From the NCBI GenBank assembly GCA_964569815.1, contig CAZMUN010000001.1, positions 18,797 through 82,796 on the forward strand: a stretch of 64,000 nt of DNA, written 5' to 3'. Made by a program: the position numbers and the translations under genes. The notes below the pieces were generated by a model. It was not told where the DNA came from. It saw only the letters and a program-made list of their open reading frames with translations, and ran no database searches. Of the stretch, positions 57,997-64,000 are shown one piece after another. Numbering within the stretch: the first letter of the stretch is position 1; each line of letters opens with the position of its first letter. The stretch comes from CAZMUN01 sp964569815. Its GTDB lineage: Archaea > Iainarchaeota > Iainarchaeia > Iainarchaeales > GCA-2688035.

Positions 57997-59169
57997 ATGA
58001 ACCAAAAAAAAGCATTCCATGCCCTGGCAGTAATTTTGCTTGCCTGCCTTTTTTCAGCAAGCGCTTTTGCTATAACGGAAGAAATTCCTGTCCAAGGCAA
58101 GCTTACTGATGCTTCAGGCAATGCCTTAACAGGCAATTACAGCTTCGTTTTTGAGTTGTATGACAGCAATGTTGGCGGAAGCCTTTTGTGGAGCGAAACA
58201 AGAAGCGTTCCAGTTGCAAACGGCGTATTCAACACCACCCTTGGGGACGTGAACGCTTCCACTTATTTGAACACAGTGGACTTCAATTCCAACACCTGGC
58301 TCAGCATCTTGGTTGGCGGAACAAGGCAAGAGCCAATGGTAAAACTTGGTTCAGTGCCCTCTGCCTACAGTGCAAAGCACACTTTTGGCGGAGACAGCAA
58401 CTTTTCGAATATAGGAGCAAACAACAACATATATGGCTCGGGCCTTATAGTAGGAGACAAATTCAAGTCAGAGGACGCAAACTCTGTTTTTGGAACAAAC
58501 GCAGTAGCTTTAGGCTCAGGAACAACCGCATTCGGAAACTACGGCACAGCAATGGGCGAAGAAACAACAGCAAGTGGAGACTGGAGCACGGCAATGGGCT
58601 TATACACAACAGCAAGCGGAGACTACGGTTTAGCAGTTGGTTATCAAACGATTGCAAGTGGAATTGGAAGCACAGCATTTGGAGGAACTACAGTAGCAAG
58701 TGGATTGGGAAGTACAGCAATGGGAGAAAATACCATTGCAAGTGGACAAGACAGCGTGGCGTTAGGAGTTTACTCAAGAGCTGTAGGAATCGGAAGCTTT
58801 GCATCAGGAAAAGGAAACATTGGCTCACGCTTCATATTTGCAATCGGCGACGGAGCAATCGCACTCGGGTACTCGGACACAAACATGGTTGCAGGAGACG
58901 AAGCAAGCGACAAAGGCGCAATTGCTTTGGGATACAACGTGCAAGCACTGGGCGAAGCAAGCGTGGCTTTAGGCAAAAACATTATTAACAGCAGCCCGAA
59001 CAGCGTGGCATTGTATGATTTGAATGTGGCCCATGACGCAAACTTTTTGGCAGCTGGAACGCCTTTCTTTGACGGCAACTTTTTCGTTAAATCAGAAACA
59101 GGCGCCTCATCTGGAACAACTTACAATTGTGGCATTGACGGAACAGGCTCTTTCAAATGCTATGCTTAA
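57997..59169 (+). CDS. Secreted protein with YadA-head-like 14-residue repeats
   Basis: A 390-residue protein. A signal peptide is followed by a ~120-residue N-terminal domain (EIPVQGKLTDASGNALTGNY, LGSVPSAYSAK) typical of bacterial surface or tail-fibre-like proteins. Then at least eight 14-residue repeats (TTASGDWSTAMGLY, TTASGDYGLAVGYQ and others) show the left-handed beta-roll pattern of YadA/Hep_Hag adhesin heads. No membrane anchor is seen. GGGG and a CTATTTATA box lie upstream. Bacterial transfer is likely. Confidence 0.85.
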   Translation: MNQKKAFHALAVILLACLFSASAFAITEEIPVQGKLTDASGNALTGNYSFVFELYDSNVGGSLLWSETRSVPVANGVFNTTLGDVNASTYLNTVDFNSNTWLSILVGGTRQEPMVKLGSVPSAYSAKHTFGGDSNFSNIGANNNIYGSGLIVGDKFKSEDANSVFGTNAVALGSGTTAFGNYGTAMGEETTASGDWSTAMGLYTTASGDYGLAVGYQTIASGIGSTAFGGTTVASGLGSTAMGENTIASGQDSVALGVYSRAVGIGSFASGKGNIGSRFIFAIGDGAIALGYSDTNMVAGDEASDKGAIALGYNVQALGEASVALGKNIINSSPNSVALYDLNVAHDANFLAAGTPFFDGNFFVKSETGASSGTTYNCGIDGTGSFKCYA

Positions 59170-59606
59170 GCCTTTTTTTTCATCAGCCTTTTCATTCCAG
59201 GGATTTCAACATTTGAATAGTCTACGAAAAGCCCTGCGTTTCCCAAAGCCTTTTTCATTGCGTAAACCTTGCAAAAGCCGATTAGTTCCTTTTGCTCGTT
59301 TTTTTGCAGTTCCGGCTTTGAGCAAACCTCTTTTATTGCAGAATTCACCTTTCTGCCAGAAACATCTGCAATTGTCTCTGAAACAGCTTCCTTGCCCTTT
59401 CCGGATTCAATCTCTGAAATTGCGGCGTCAACTTTGTCCAAGTCAACCAGTTTTCGCAAATTCTCCTCAATTTTGCGGTCAATTCCCATCCCCAAAGAGG
59501 CCAAAAACTCCATTACTGTCCTTGAGTCAGTTGCTTTCTCGATTTTCAGCTTTTTTATGGCTTTCCAGTCGCCGTAGTTTGCAATAAATTGAATTCCTTC
59601 ATCCAA
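59166..59606 (-). CDS. Conserved archaeal protein, possibly DUF2666 family
   Basis: A 146-residue protein, all-helical by eye, with GIQFIANYGDWKAIKKLKIE at the N-terminus and IGFCKVYAMKKALGNAGLFV near the end; this resembles the archaeal DUF2666 family from memory, which I cannot verify. The start is TTG 59606. Its stop overlaps the end of the YadA-like gene by four bases. Confidence 0.6.
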   Translation of the reverse strand: MDEGIQFIANYGDWKAIKKLKIEKATDSRTVMEFLASLGMGIDRKIEENLRKLVDLDKVDAAISEIESGKGKEAVSETIADVSGRKVNSAIKEVCSKPELQKNEQKELIGFCKVYAMKKALGNAGLFVDYSNVEIPGMKRLMKKKA

Positions 59607-59703
59607 AAAAAAACCAGCTCCAGTTCCTGTTTTGTATACTTTTGAAATCCAAAACGCTCTTAAATTCTTCTCCCTCTATTTAGATTTAGAGGTGGGCTTT
59701 TTT

Positions 59704-61293
59704 TTGAGGGAAACAATCAGAAAAACTTCAAGCCTTTGCCCTGAATGCCTTGCCATTCTTCCAGCAGAGGTTTTTGCAGAAAACGGCAAGGTCTACATTG
59801 AAAAGGAATGCAAAAAGCACGGCAAATTCACGGAATTGTACTGGGGCAGCTACAAATTGTACAAAAAGGCCAAAAAGTACGCTGCACAAGGCCGTGGCTT
59901 GTCAAACCCCAACATTAAGGGAAAAGTGGTTTGCCCCAAGTCCTGCGGCTTATGCCCCCTGCATAAAACAAACAGCTCTCTTACCAACATCGTTGTAACC
60001 AACAGGTGCGACTTGAACTGCTGGTACTGTTTTTTCTACGCAAAAAAAGCCGGCTACATCTACGAGCCTTCCCGTGAGCAAATAAGGGAAATGCTTAAAA
60101 AAATCCGGGAAGAAAGGCCTGTTCCAGGAAACGCAATCCAGCTTACTGGCGGCGAGCCAACAATGCGTGACGACCTTCTTGCAGTAATACAGGACATTAA
60201 AACAATGGGCTTTGACCACATTCAGCTAAACACAGATGGCATAAATTTGGCCTTGGACTCAATGCTTGCTGCAAGATGCAGGCATGCAGGCGTAAACACG
60301 CTGTACCTGAGCTTTGACGGCGTCTCACCTGGAACAAACCCAAAAAACCATTGGGAGATTCCCCGCGTTTTGGATAACTGCCGGGAAGCAGGGCTTGGAA
60401 TTGTTTTGGTGCCAACAATCATAAACACTATCAACGACCACGAGGTAGGAGACATAATCAGGTTCGGGTTTGAAAACATTGACATAATTCGTGCAGTGAA
60501 CTACCAGCCTGTTTCCCTTGTTGGCCGGACTCCAAAAAAAGACCGAGAAAAACTGAGGATAACTATTCCTGATGTAATTAAGCGGATTGAAGAGCAAACC
60601 AATGCCCAGATCACAACCGAAGACTTTTTTCCAGTGCCAACAGCTGTTCCAATAGCACAGTTCATTGAGCATTTGAGAAACAAGCCACAGTACGAGCTTT
60701 CAGCACACCATGCCTGCGGAATGGCAACATATGTCTTCAAAGACGGGAACAAAATGCTTCCCATTACGCGGTTTTTGGATGTGGACGGATTTGTTGAATT
60801 TTTGAACGAGCAGGGCTCTGAACTCAAAAACGGCAAAAGCAGGTACCTTGTTGGCGCAAGAAGCCTGTTCAAGTTCAAATCCTTGATTGACGACAAGCAG
60901 GCTCCAAAAGGCCTGAACTTCACAAAGCTTTTGTTTGACGTTTTGGTAAAGCACAACTACAAGGCGTTATCCAAATTCCACCACAACAGCATGTTCATTG
61001 GAATGATGCACTTCATGGACTTATACAACTACGACATTCAGCGCGTGCAAAAATGCGCAATACACTATGCAACACCCAGCCAGAAAAGCCCTATAGTGCC
61101 ATTCTGTGCCTTCAACGTCATACCGCAATGGTACCGTGACAAAATCCAAAAACAGTTCTCCCTGCCTATAAAAAAATGGGAAAAGCTTAACGGAAAAAAG
61201 CTTAAAGACGAATTCTACAAAAGGGACATTCCTGCCCTAAAAGACGACCTCTACCAAAAAACATATGCTTCGTTCCAAGAGGAGGCCAAGTGA
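59704..61293 (+). CDS. Radical SAM enzyme of the tetraether lipid synthase (Tes/GDGT-MAS) family
   Basis: A 529-residue protein starting at TTG 59704 after GAGGTGG. An N-terminal zinc-ribbon-like CPECLAILPAEV and a CPKSCGLCPLHK cysteine set precede the radical SAM motif NRCDLNCWYCFFYAKKAGY, then QLTGGEPTMRDDL and DHIQLNTDGINLA. This layout matches Tes, which joins two phytanyl chains to make membrane-spanning tetraether lipids. The long C-terminal domain is present. The organism probably makes or modifies such lipids; substrate specificity is inferred. Confidence 0.88.
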   Translation: MRETIRKTSSLCPECLAILPAEVFAENGKVYIEKECKKHGKFTELYWGSYKLYKKAKKYAAQGRGLSNPNIKGKVVCPKSCGLCPLHKTNSSLTNIVVTNRCDLNCWYCFFYAKKAGYIYEPSREQIREMLKKIREERPVPGNAIQLTGGEPTMRDDLLAVIQDIKTMGFDHIQLNTDGINLALDSMLAARCRHAGVNTLYLSFDGVSPGTNPKNHWEIPRVLDNCREAGLGIVLVPTIINTINDHEVGDIIRFGFENIDIIRAVNYQPVSLVGRTPKKDREKLRITIPDVIKRIEEQTNAQITTEDFFPVPTAVPIAQFIEHLRNKPQYELSAHHACGMATYVFKDGNKMLPITRFLDVDGFVEFLNEQGSELKNGKSRYLVGARSLFKFKSLIDDKQAPKGLNFTKLLFDVLVKHNYKALSKFHHNSMFIGMMHFMDLYNYDIQRVQKCAIHYATPSQKSPIVPFCAFNVIPQWYRDKIQKQFSLPIKKWEKLNGKKLKDEFYKRDIPALKDDLYQKTYASFQEEAK

Positions 61294-61294
61294 A

Positions 61295-61432
61295 ATGCCC
61301 AGAAAGCCCTTCAAGAAAGCGGGAAAAAAGAGCAGCCCTGCAAATAGCAGAAACCACAAGGCCAACAATTCCATTAACAGGAGAAAAATGCGCAGGCCAA
61401 AAAACTCTGCGGGAAAAGGAAGAAAAAAATAG
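61295..61432 (+). CDS. Possible 45-residue basic protein downstream of the Tes homologue
   Basis: ATG 61295 begins one base after the Tes stop, with GAGGAGG nine bases before it. The frame gives 45 residues rich in Lys, Arg, Asn and Ser (MPRKPFKKAGKKSSPANSRN). An overlapping frame from GTG 61290 would give 67 residues. The ribosome site and basic composition favour the first, but a function cannot be assigned. Confidence 0.45.
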   Translation: MPRKPFKKAGKKSSPANSRNHKANNSINRRKMRRPKNSAGKGRKK

Positions 61433-61434
61433 CC

Positions 61435-62097
61435 TTATTCAGCATGCTCGGACAAATGCATTGCAATGTCAGCACCTGTTTTCAAAACCATGAAAAAAGC
61501 CAGTACAAGGCCTGAAGCAAAGCCCGTTGCCAAAAACATTCCTCCAAAAACGATTGTCAAATGCATTGGAACAATCCTAGCATATGGAAAAAACATTACC
61601 CTGCCAATATTCTGCTTTTTTTCATCCTCGGTTTTATTGTAAACAAAGGAAAACAAATGGTTTGCAAAAAAAACCACGCCGGCCAAGAAAACAAACAAAA
61701 TGTCCTGAAACACAATGCCTGCAGAAGCAAGCGTAAAAGAACTCAAAAAAACCGCGTAAACCAAATGAAAAAAACCATAATGAAAAGCAAAAAACAAGGC
61801 AGTGAAAACCTTTGTTCCAGAATTAGCTTTCATCGGCCTGCTGTTCACCCTAAAGCCCTTGGTTGAAAAATTCTTCAAAAAAAGAATCCTGAAAAAGTTG
61901 AAGAAACCGATTATGACGCTCTGCAGCCAGTAAACCCATAAAACTAGCATAACATTCCAGGAAAAAACCAAAGCCAAGCCGATGGTGAAAAGGTTTGACA
62001 AAACAAGCCCAAAAAGGCTTGGGTCCTCCAAAGCAGACCCCCAGTTTTTGGGTGCAACAAACAGGTTTCCTATTTTGACAGACGCAACCCTTGCCAT
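61435..62097 (-). CDS. DUF6498-type multi-spanning membrane protein
   Basis: A 220-residue protein with about six membrane helices, including VLSNLFTIGLALVFSWNVML, WVYWLQSVIIGFFNFFRIL and the C-terminal VPMHLTIVFGGMF and GADIAMHLSEHAE. The NxFT, WxYWxQ and KxxxDxxxH patterns fit DUF6498. Function unknown. Its ATG is four bases after the tRNA-Thr 3' end, so the mRNA probably starts where the tRNA is cut. Confidence 0.75.
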   Translation of the reverse strand: MARVASVKIGNLFVAPKNWGSALEDPSLFGLVLSNLFTIGLALVFSWNVMLVLWVYWLQSVIIGFFNFFRILFLKNFSTKGFRVNSRPMKANSGTKVFTALFFAFHYGFFHLVYAVFLSSFTLASAGIVFQDILFVFLAGVVFFANHLFSFVYNKTEDEKKQNIGRVMFFPYARIVPMHLTIVFGGMFLATGFASGLVLAFFMVLKTGADIAMHLSEHAE

Positions 62098-62101
62098 AAA
62101 A

Positions 62102-62210
62102 AGCCTCGAGAGGGACTTGAACCCTCGACCTGCTGCTTTCCCGAAATTTTCGCAAACCTTTTTCTAAAAGGTTTTACAAGGCAGCCGCTCTACCACTGAG
62201 CTACCGAGGC
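62102..62210 (-). tRNA. tRNA-Thr (TGT) with a 37-base intron
   Basis: Minus strand: acceptor GCCTCGG pairs with TCGAGGC (one G-U), discriminator T. The D arm is GCTC/GAGC, the anticodon stem GCTGC/GCAGC with anticodon TGT in loop CTTGTAA, and the T stem GAGGG/CCCTC. The intron after position 37 (62174-62138) contains a perfect AAACCTTTT/AAAAGGTTT hairpin. Exact splice sites are ambiguous by a base or two because of A-runs. CCA is not encoded. Confidence 0.92.
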
Positions 62211-62245
62211 ATTAGATACTTTTAATTCCAGTAACCATTAAAAAA

Positions 62246-62611
62246 TCATTTCAAAAGACCTTGCACTACAAAAAAGGGAAAAAAGACCAAAGCGCTCCAA
62301 ACAAGCAAAAGCAAAACAGAGGCCAAAGCAAATGTTTGCAGAGAAAAAAGCAAGGGATTCTGCCACGAAATCTCCACAAAATACATTACTGCAACCATCA
62401 AAGCAAAAACCCACTTCAAGGCAACCTTTCTCCAGAAAAAGGCAAAACCAAACAAGGTCACAATAGCCAAATACTGAAACAAAACCCAGGGCATTAAAGA
62501 AATCCACTGGCCCAAATCATTGTGCCAAACGGTTACATGCTCTGCTAGAAGCCAAAACCCAAAAGACAAAACAATGTACAAAAAGCCCTTCTTTTTCCAA
62601 CCCTGGCCCAT
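62246..62611 (-). CDS. Small membrane protein with about four helices
   Basis: A 121-residue hydrophobic protein (FLYIVLSFGFWLLAEHVTVW, ISLMPWVLFQYLAIVTLFGF, WVFALMVAVMYFVEI and a C-terminal helix). Its ATG is four bases after the DUF116 stop, so the two are probably co-transcribed. No family recognised. Confidence 0.7.
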   Translation of the reverse strand: MGQGWKKKGFLYIVLSFGFWLLAEHVTVWHNDLGQWISLMPWVLFQYLAIVTLFGFAFFWRKVALKWVFALMVAVMYFVEISWQNPLLFSLQTFALASVLLLLVWSALVFFPFFVVQGLLK

Positions 62612-62614
62612 AAG

Positions 62615-63202
62615 CTATCGCTTCTTCTTTTTCAAAAGGCTTTTGTTAACCAGCTCCATTTTTTCTTTTGCTTCCACAACATTGGTTTTTGTGTCCTTGC
62701 AGCCATCCTGCAAAAGTAACGCAACCTGTGCATGGATTCCTGTTCCACGCAATTGGTCAAAAGCCAGGTTGGCTTCGTGGTAACAGCATACGCCCACAGT
62801 GGCCTCAGGCTTGTGTTTTTTGATAATCTTTTGAACCATGCTCCCGCCGGGAACAACAAAAACATTCTTATAGCCAAGCTCTTCCGCTATCTCAACAAGC
62901 TTTGCAATGTCACACTTTCCACATCTCTTGCACTGCAGTCCCTCCTCGCTGTAGGACGCCTTGCATTCCCTGCTGTTTCGCATGCAATGCGGCAAAAAAA
63001 GAACTCTTTTATTGTAGGGCGTGCTCTTGAAACCGTATTCGTTTAGCTTGTTTCTTAGCTCGATGTGCGTGTAATTGATTAAGCGGTCATTCAATCCAAG
63101 CTTTTTTGCAATAGCCTGGGTTGCCCTTGCAACATCCAGGTGGGTTGTCCTGTCAAGGGTTTCTGCAGCAGCTTCCTTTATTCTGTCAGTTATTTTAGCC
63201 AT
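62615..63202 (-). CDS. DUF116 family protein
   Basis: A 195-residue protein with the DUF116 cysteine pattern: VLFLPHCMRNSRECKASYSE, GLQCKRCGKCDIAKLVEIAE, VFVVPGGSMVQKIIKKHKPE and VGVCCYHEANLAF, ending LLQDGCKDTKT. The cysteines suggest an iron-sulfur or zinc centre. Function unknown; related proteins occur in methanogens and anaerobic bacteria. Confidence 0.87.
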   Translation of the reverse strand: MAKITDRIKEAAAETLDRTTHLDVARATQAIAKKLGLNDRLINYTHIELRNKLNEYGFKSTPYNKRVLFLPHCMRNSRECKASYSEEGLQCKRCGKCDIAKLVEIAEELGYKNVFVVPGGSMVQKIIKKHKPEATVGVCCYHEANLAFDQLRGTGIHAQVALLLQDGCKDTKTNVVEAKEKMELVNKSLLKKKKR

Positions 63203-63268
63203 CTGTAAATACCTTAGGGAAAAGAAAAGGTTAAATATTAAAACTGAACCGGCCTAGTGTTTCAAGCC

Positions 63269-63619
63269 ATGAACGAGAAAAAAATATACGGAATTGACCC
63301 AAACGACCACATCAAGCCAGAGCAGGTAAAGGAAGCCATGATCAGGTGCTTTGTTCAAGCACACGGTCCTGTTCTGGAAAAACAGCTTGCAAAAGAAAAC
63401 CTTTCAGGAAAAGAGCTTGAGAAAAGAAAAAGGCTTGAAGTCGAAATATTCCTAAGAAAGCTGTTTGAAGAAGAAATGGGTTCCTTTGAAACCCCGACAA
63501 AAGAAAGCCTCAAACGTGTGATACTGCGGCTAAGGAACTACTCCAAGCAATTTCGTGACCAAAAAACAATCGACAACCACACTCAAGAAATCCTAGACCT
63601 GCTGGAAAAACTGCCTTGA
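63269..63619 (+). CDS. Helical protein of unknown function
   Basis: From ATG 63269 a 116-residue, Lys/Glu-rich, all-helical protein (KPEQVKEAMIRCFVQAHGPV, LEKRKRLEVEIFLRKLFEEE). A TTAAATATTAAA box ~30 bases upstream suggests a leaderless mRNA. It is divergent from the DUF116 gene. I do not recognise the family. Confidence 0.65.
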   Translation: MNEKKIYGIDPNDHIKPEQVKEAMIRCFVQAHGPVLEKQLAKENLSGKELEKRKRLEVEIFLRKLFEEEMGSFETPTKESLKRVILRLRNYSKQFRDQKTIDNHTQEILDLLEKLP

Positions 63620-63745
63620 TTAAAATGGCTTTTGCCTTTATTGAACTTTTTTCCATTCATGGAAGTGGCCGAATGCTGCAACTCCTGGCAGGCACAAGCC
63701 CGTGGACGAAAAAAAATAAGGCCTTGCAGGCTTTTGCCAAGGTAT

Positions 63746-64000
63746 TTAAAGCCTCGCATTCATAATTATGTAGTACAGAAAAGGAAAAAGTGAATATTTT
63801 TCTGTTTCTTTTTCAGTTTCATTTGTATCCGTTTGCAAATTAACTTCCTCGCCCGTACTCTTACTCTCATTTTTTGTTATGTTTTGTTCCTCAATTTCTG
63901 ATTCTTTCCCGAATTCTTTACTTTCTTCTATTGTTTTTTTTAATTGGTAAACCTGAGCCATTAAATTTACTATTTCCTCATCATCCCTGACCGCTGCGAC
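63746..64000 (-). CDS. Partial gene, charged protein with C-terminal hydrophobic segment
   Basis: An open minus-strand frame runs from the window end to a TAA at 63746 (at least 84 residues). It reads AAVRDDEEIVNLMAQVYQLK, a Glu/Thr/Asn-rich stretch, and a hydrophobic end SLFPFLYYIIMNARL. The true start lies beyond 64000 (an internal ATG occurs at 63961). No family recognised. Confidence 0.5.
   Translation of the reverse strand, partial: VAAVRDDEEIVNLMAQVYQLKKTIEESKEFGKESEIEEQNITKNESKSTGEEVNLQTDTNETEKETEKYSLFPFLYYIIMNARL

Noticed and set aside
61290..61493. 67-codon frame overlapping the basic mini-protein downstream of the Tes homologue
   Set aside because: It starts inside the Tes stop region with GTG, has no composition typical of a folded protein and runs into the convergent gene; the ATG 61295 frame has the better ribosome site.
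63620..63745. GC-richer island with small inverted repeats (TTCCAT/ATGGAA at 63650-63663) as an RNA gene
   Set aside because: No box C/D, H/ACA or other RNA signature is visible and the hairpin is not followed by a T-tract; I cannot support a feature.

Overview
This window comes from an archaeon. It has split RNA polymerase A'/A'' and B'/B'' genes with subunits D and H, the archaeal-type r-proteins eL14, eL19, eL30, eL32, eL34 and eS4, an RNase P protein (Rpp29), aIF1, aEF-2 with a diphthamide-type histidine motif, tRNA introns at position 37/38 and a class III pilin signal peptide. Ribosome binding sites are mostly GGTG/GGTGA type. Many first-in-operon genes have a TATA-like TTTAAA/TTTAAATA box about 25 bases before the start codon, so leaderless mRNAs look common. 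The lineage is uncertain. Short spacers, many small proteins of unknown function and the bacterial-looking extras suit a small-genome DPANN-type archaeon, but I cannot prove that from sequence alone.

1-17.4 kb (minus strand): a nearly unbroken S10/spc/alpha r-protein superoperon, read from uL3 (17.4 kb) down to RpoD at the window edge, with aIF1, Rpp29, SecY and a DUF106/EMC3-type membrane protein embedded. Many of these proteins carry long Lys/Glu/Ala-rich tails. A 100-N assembly gap lies in the uL29 tail and is flanked by the same 21-mer on both sides.

17.6-22.5 kb (minus): a 57-residue basic protein, a repeat-built acidic surface protein, a tiny membrane protein overlapping RtcB, RtcB with archease, and RpiB. 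22.5-35.8 kb (minus): uS10, EF-1alpha, EF-2, uS7, uS12, NusA-like, eL30, RpoA'', A', B', B'' and H.

35.9-42.1 kb: mixed-strand accessory genes (HD hydrolase, membrane proteins, YkgJ-type protein, tRNA-Asp, pilin-like protein, an orphan methyltransferase). 42.1-50.2 kb (minus): a thioredoxin-DsbD fusion, a ten-gene operon of two ferredoxin-containing MinD ATPases, NifX-like proteins, an AhpD-like protein, a CDF metal transporter fused to a NifX-like domain, small Cys/Gly-rich proteins and a DUF134 regulator, then two ZIP transporters, one frameshifted. I read this as a metal or metal-cluster handling locus and as the best candidate for a poorly described system.

50.2-64 kb: radical-SAM/HhH protein, ADP-forming acyl-CoA synthetase, MscS channel, PIG-L deacetylase, PEBP protein, lipoprotein, tRNA-Tyr with a 128-base intron, PAP2 phosphatase, a YadA-head-like secreted protein, a tetraether-lipid-synthase-like radical SAM enzyme, tRNA-Thr with an intron, DUF116 and unknowns. 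A 36-40 base hairpin element occurs three times, only at tRNA loci: 24-25 bases upstream of tRNA-Asp and of tRNA-Tyr, and once inside the tRNA-Tyr intron.
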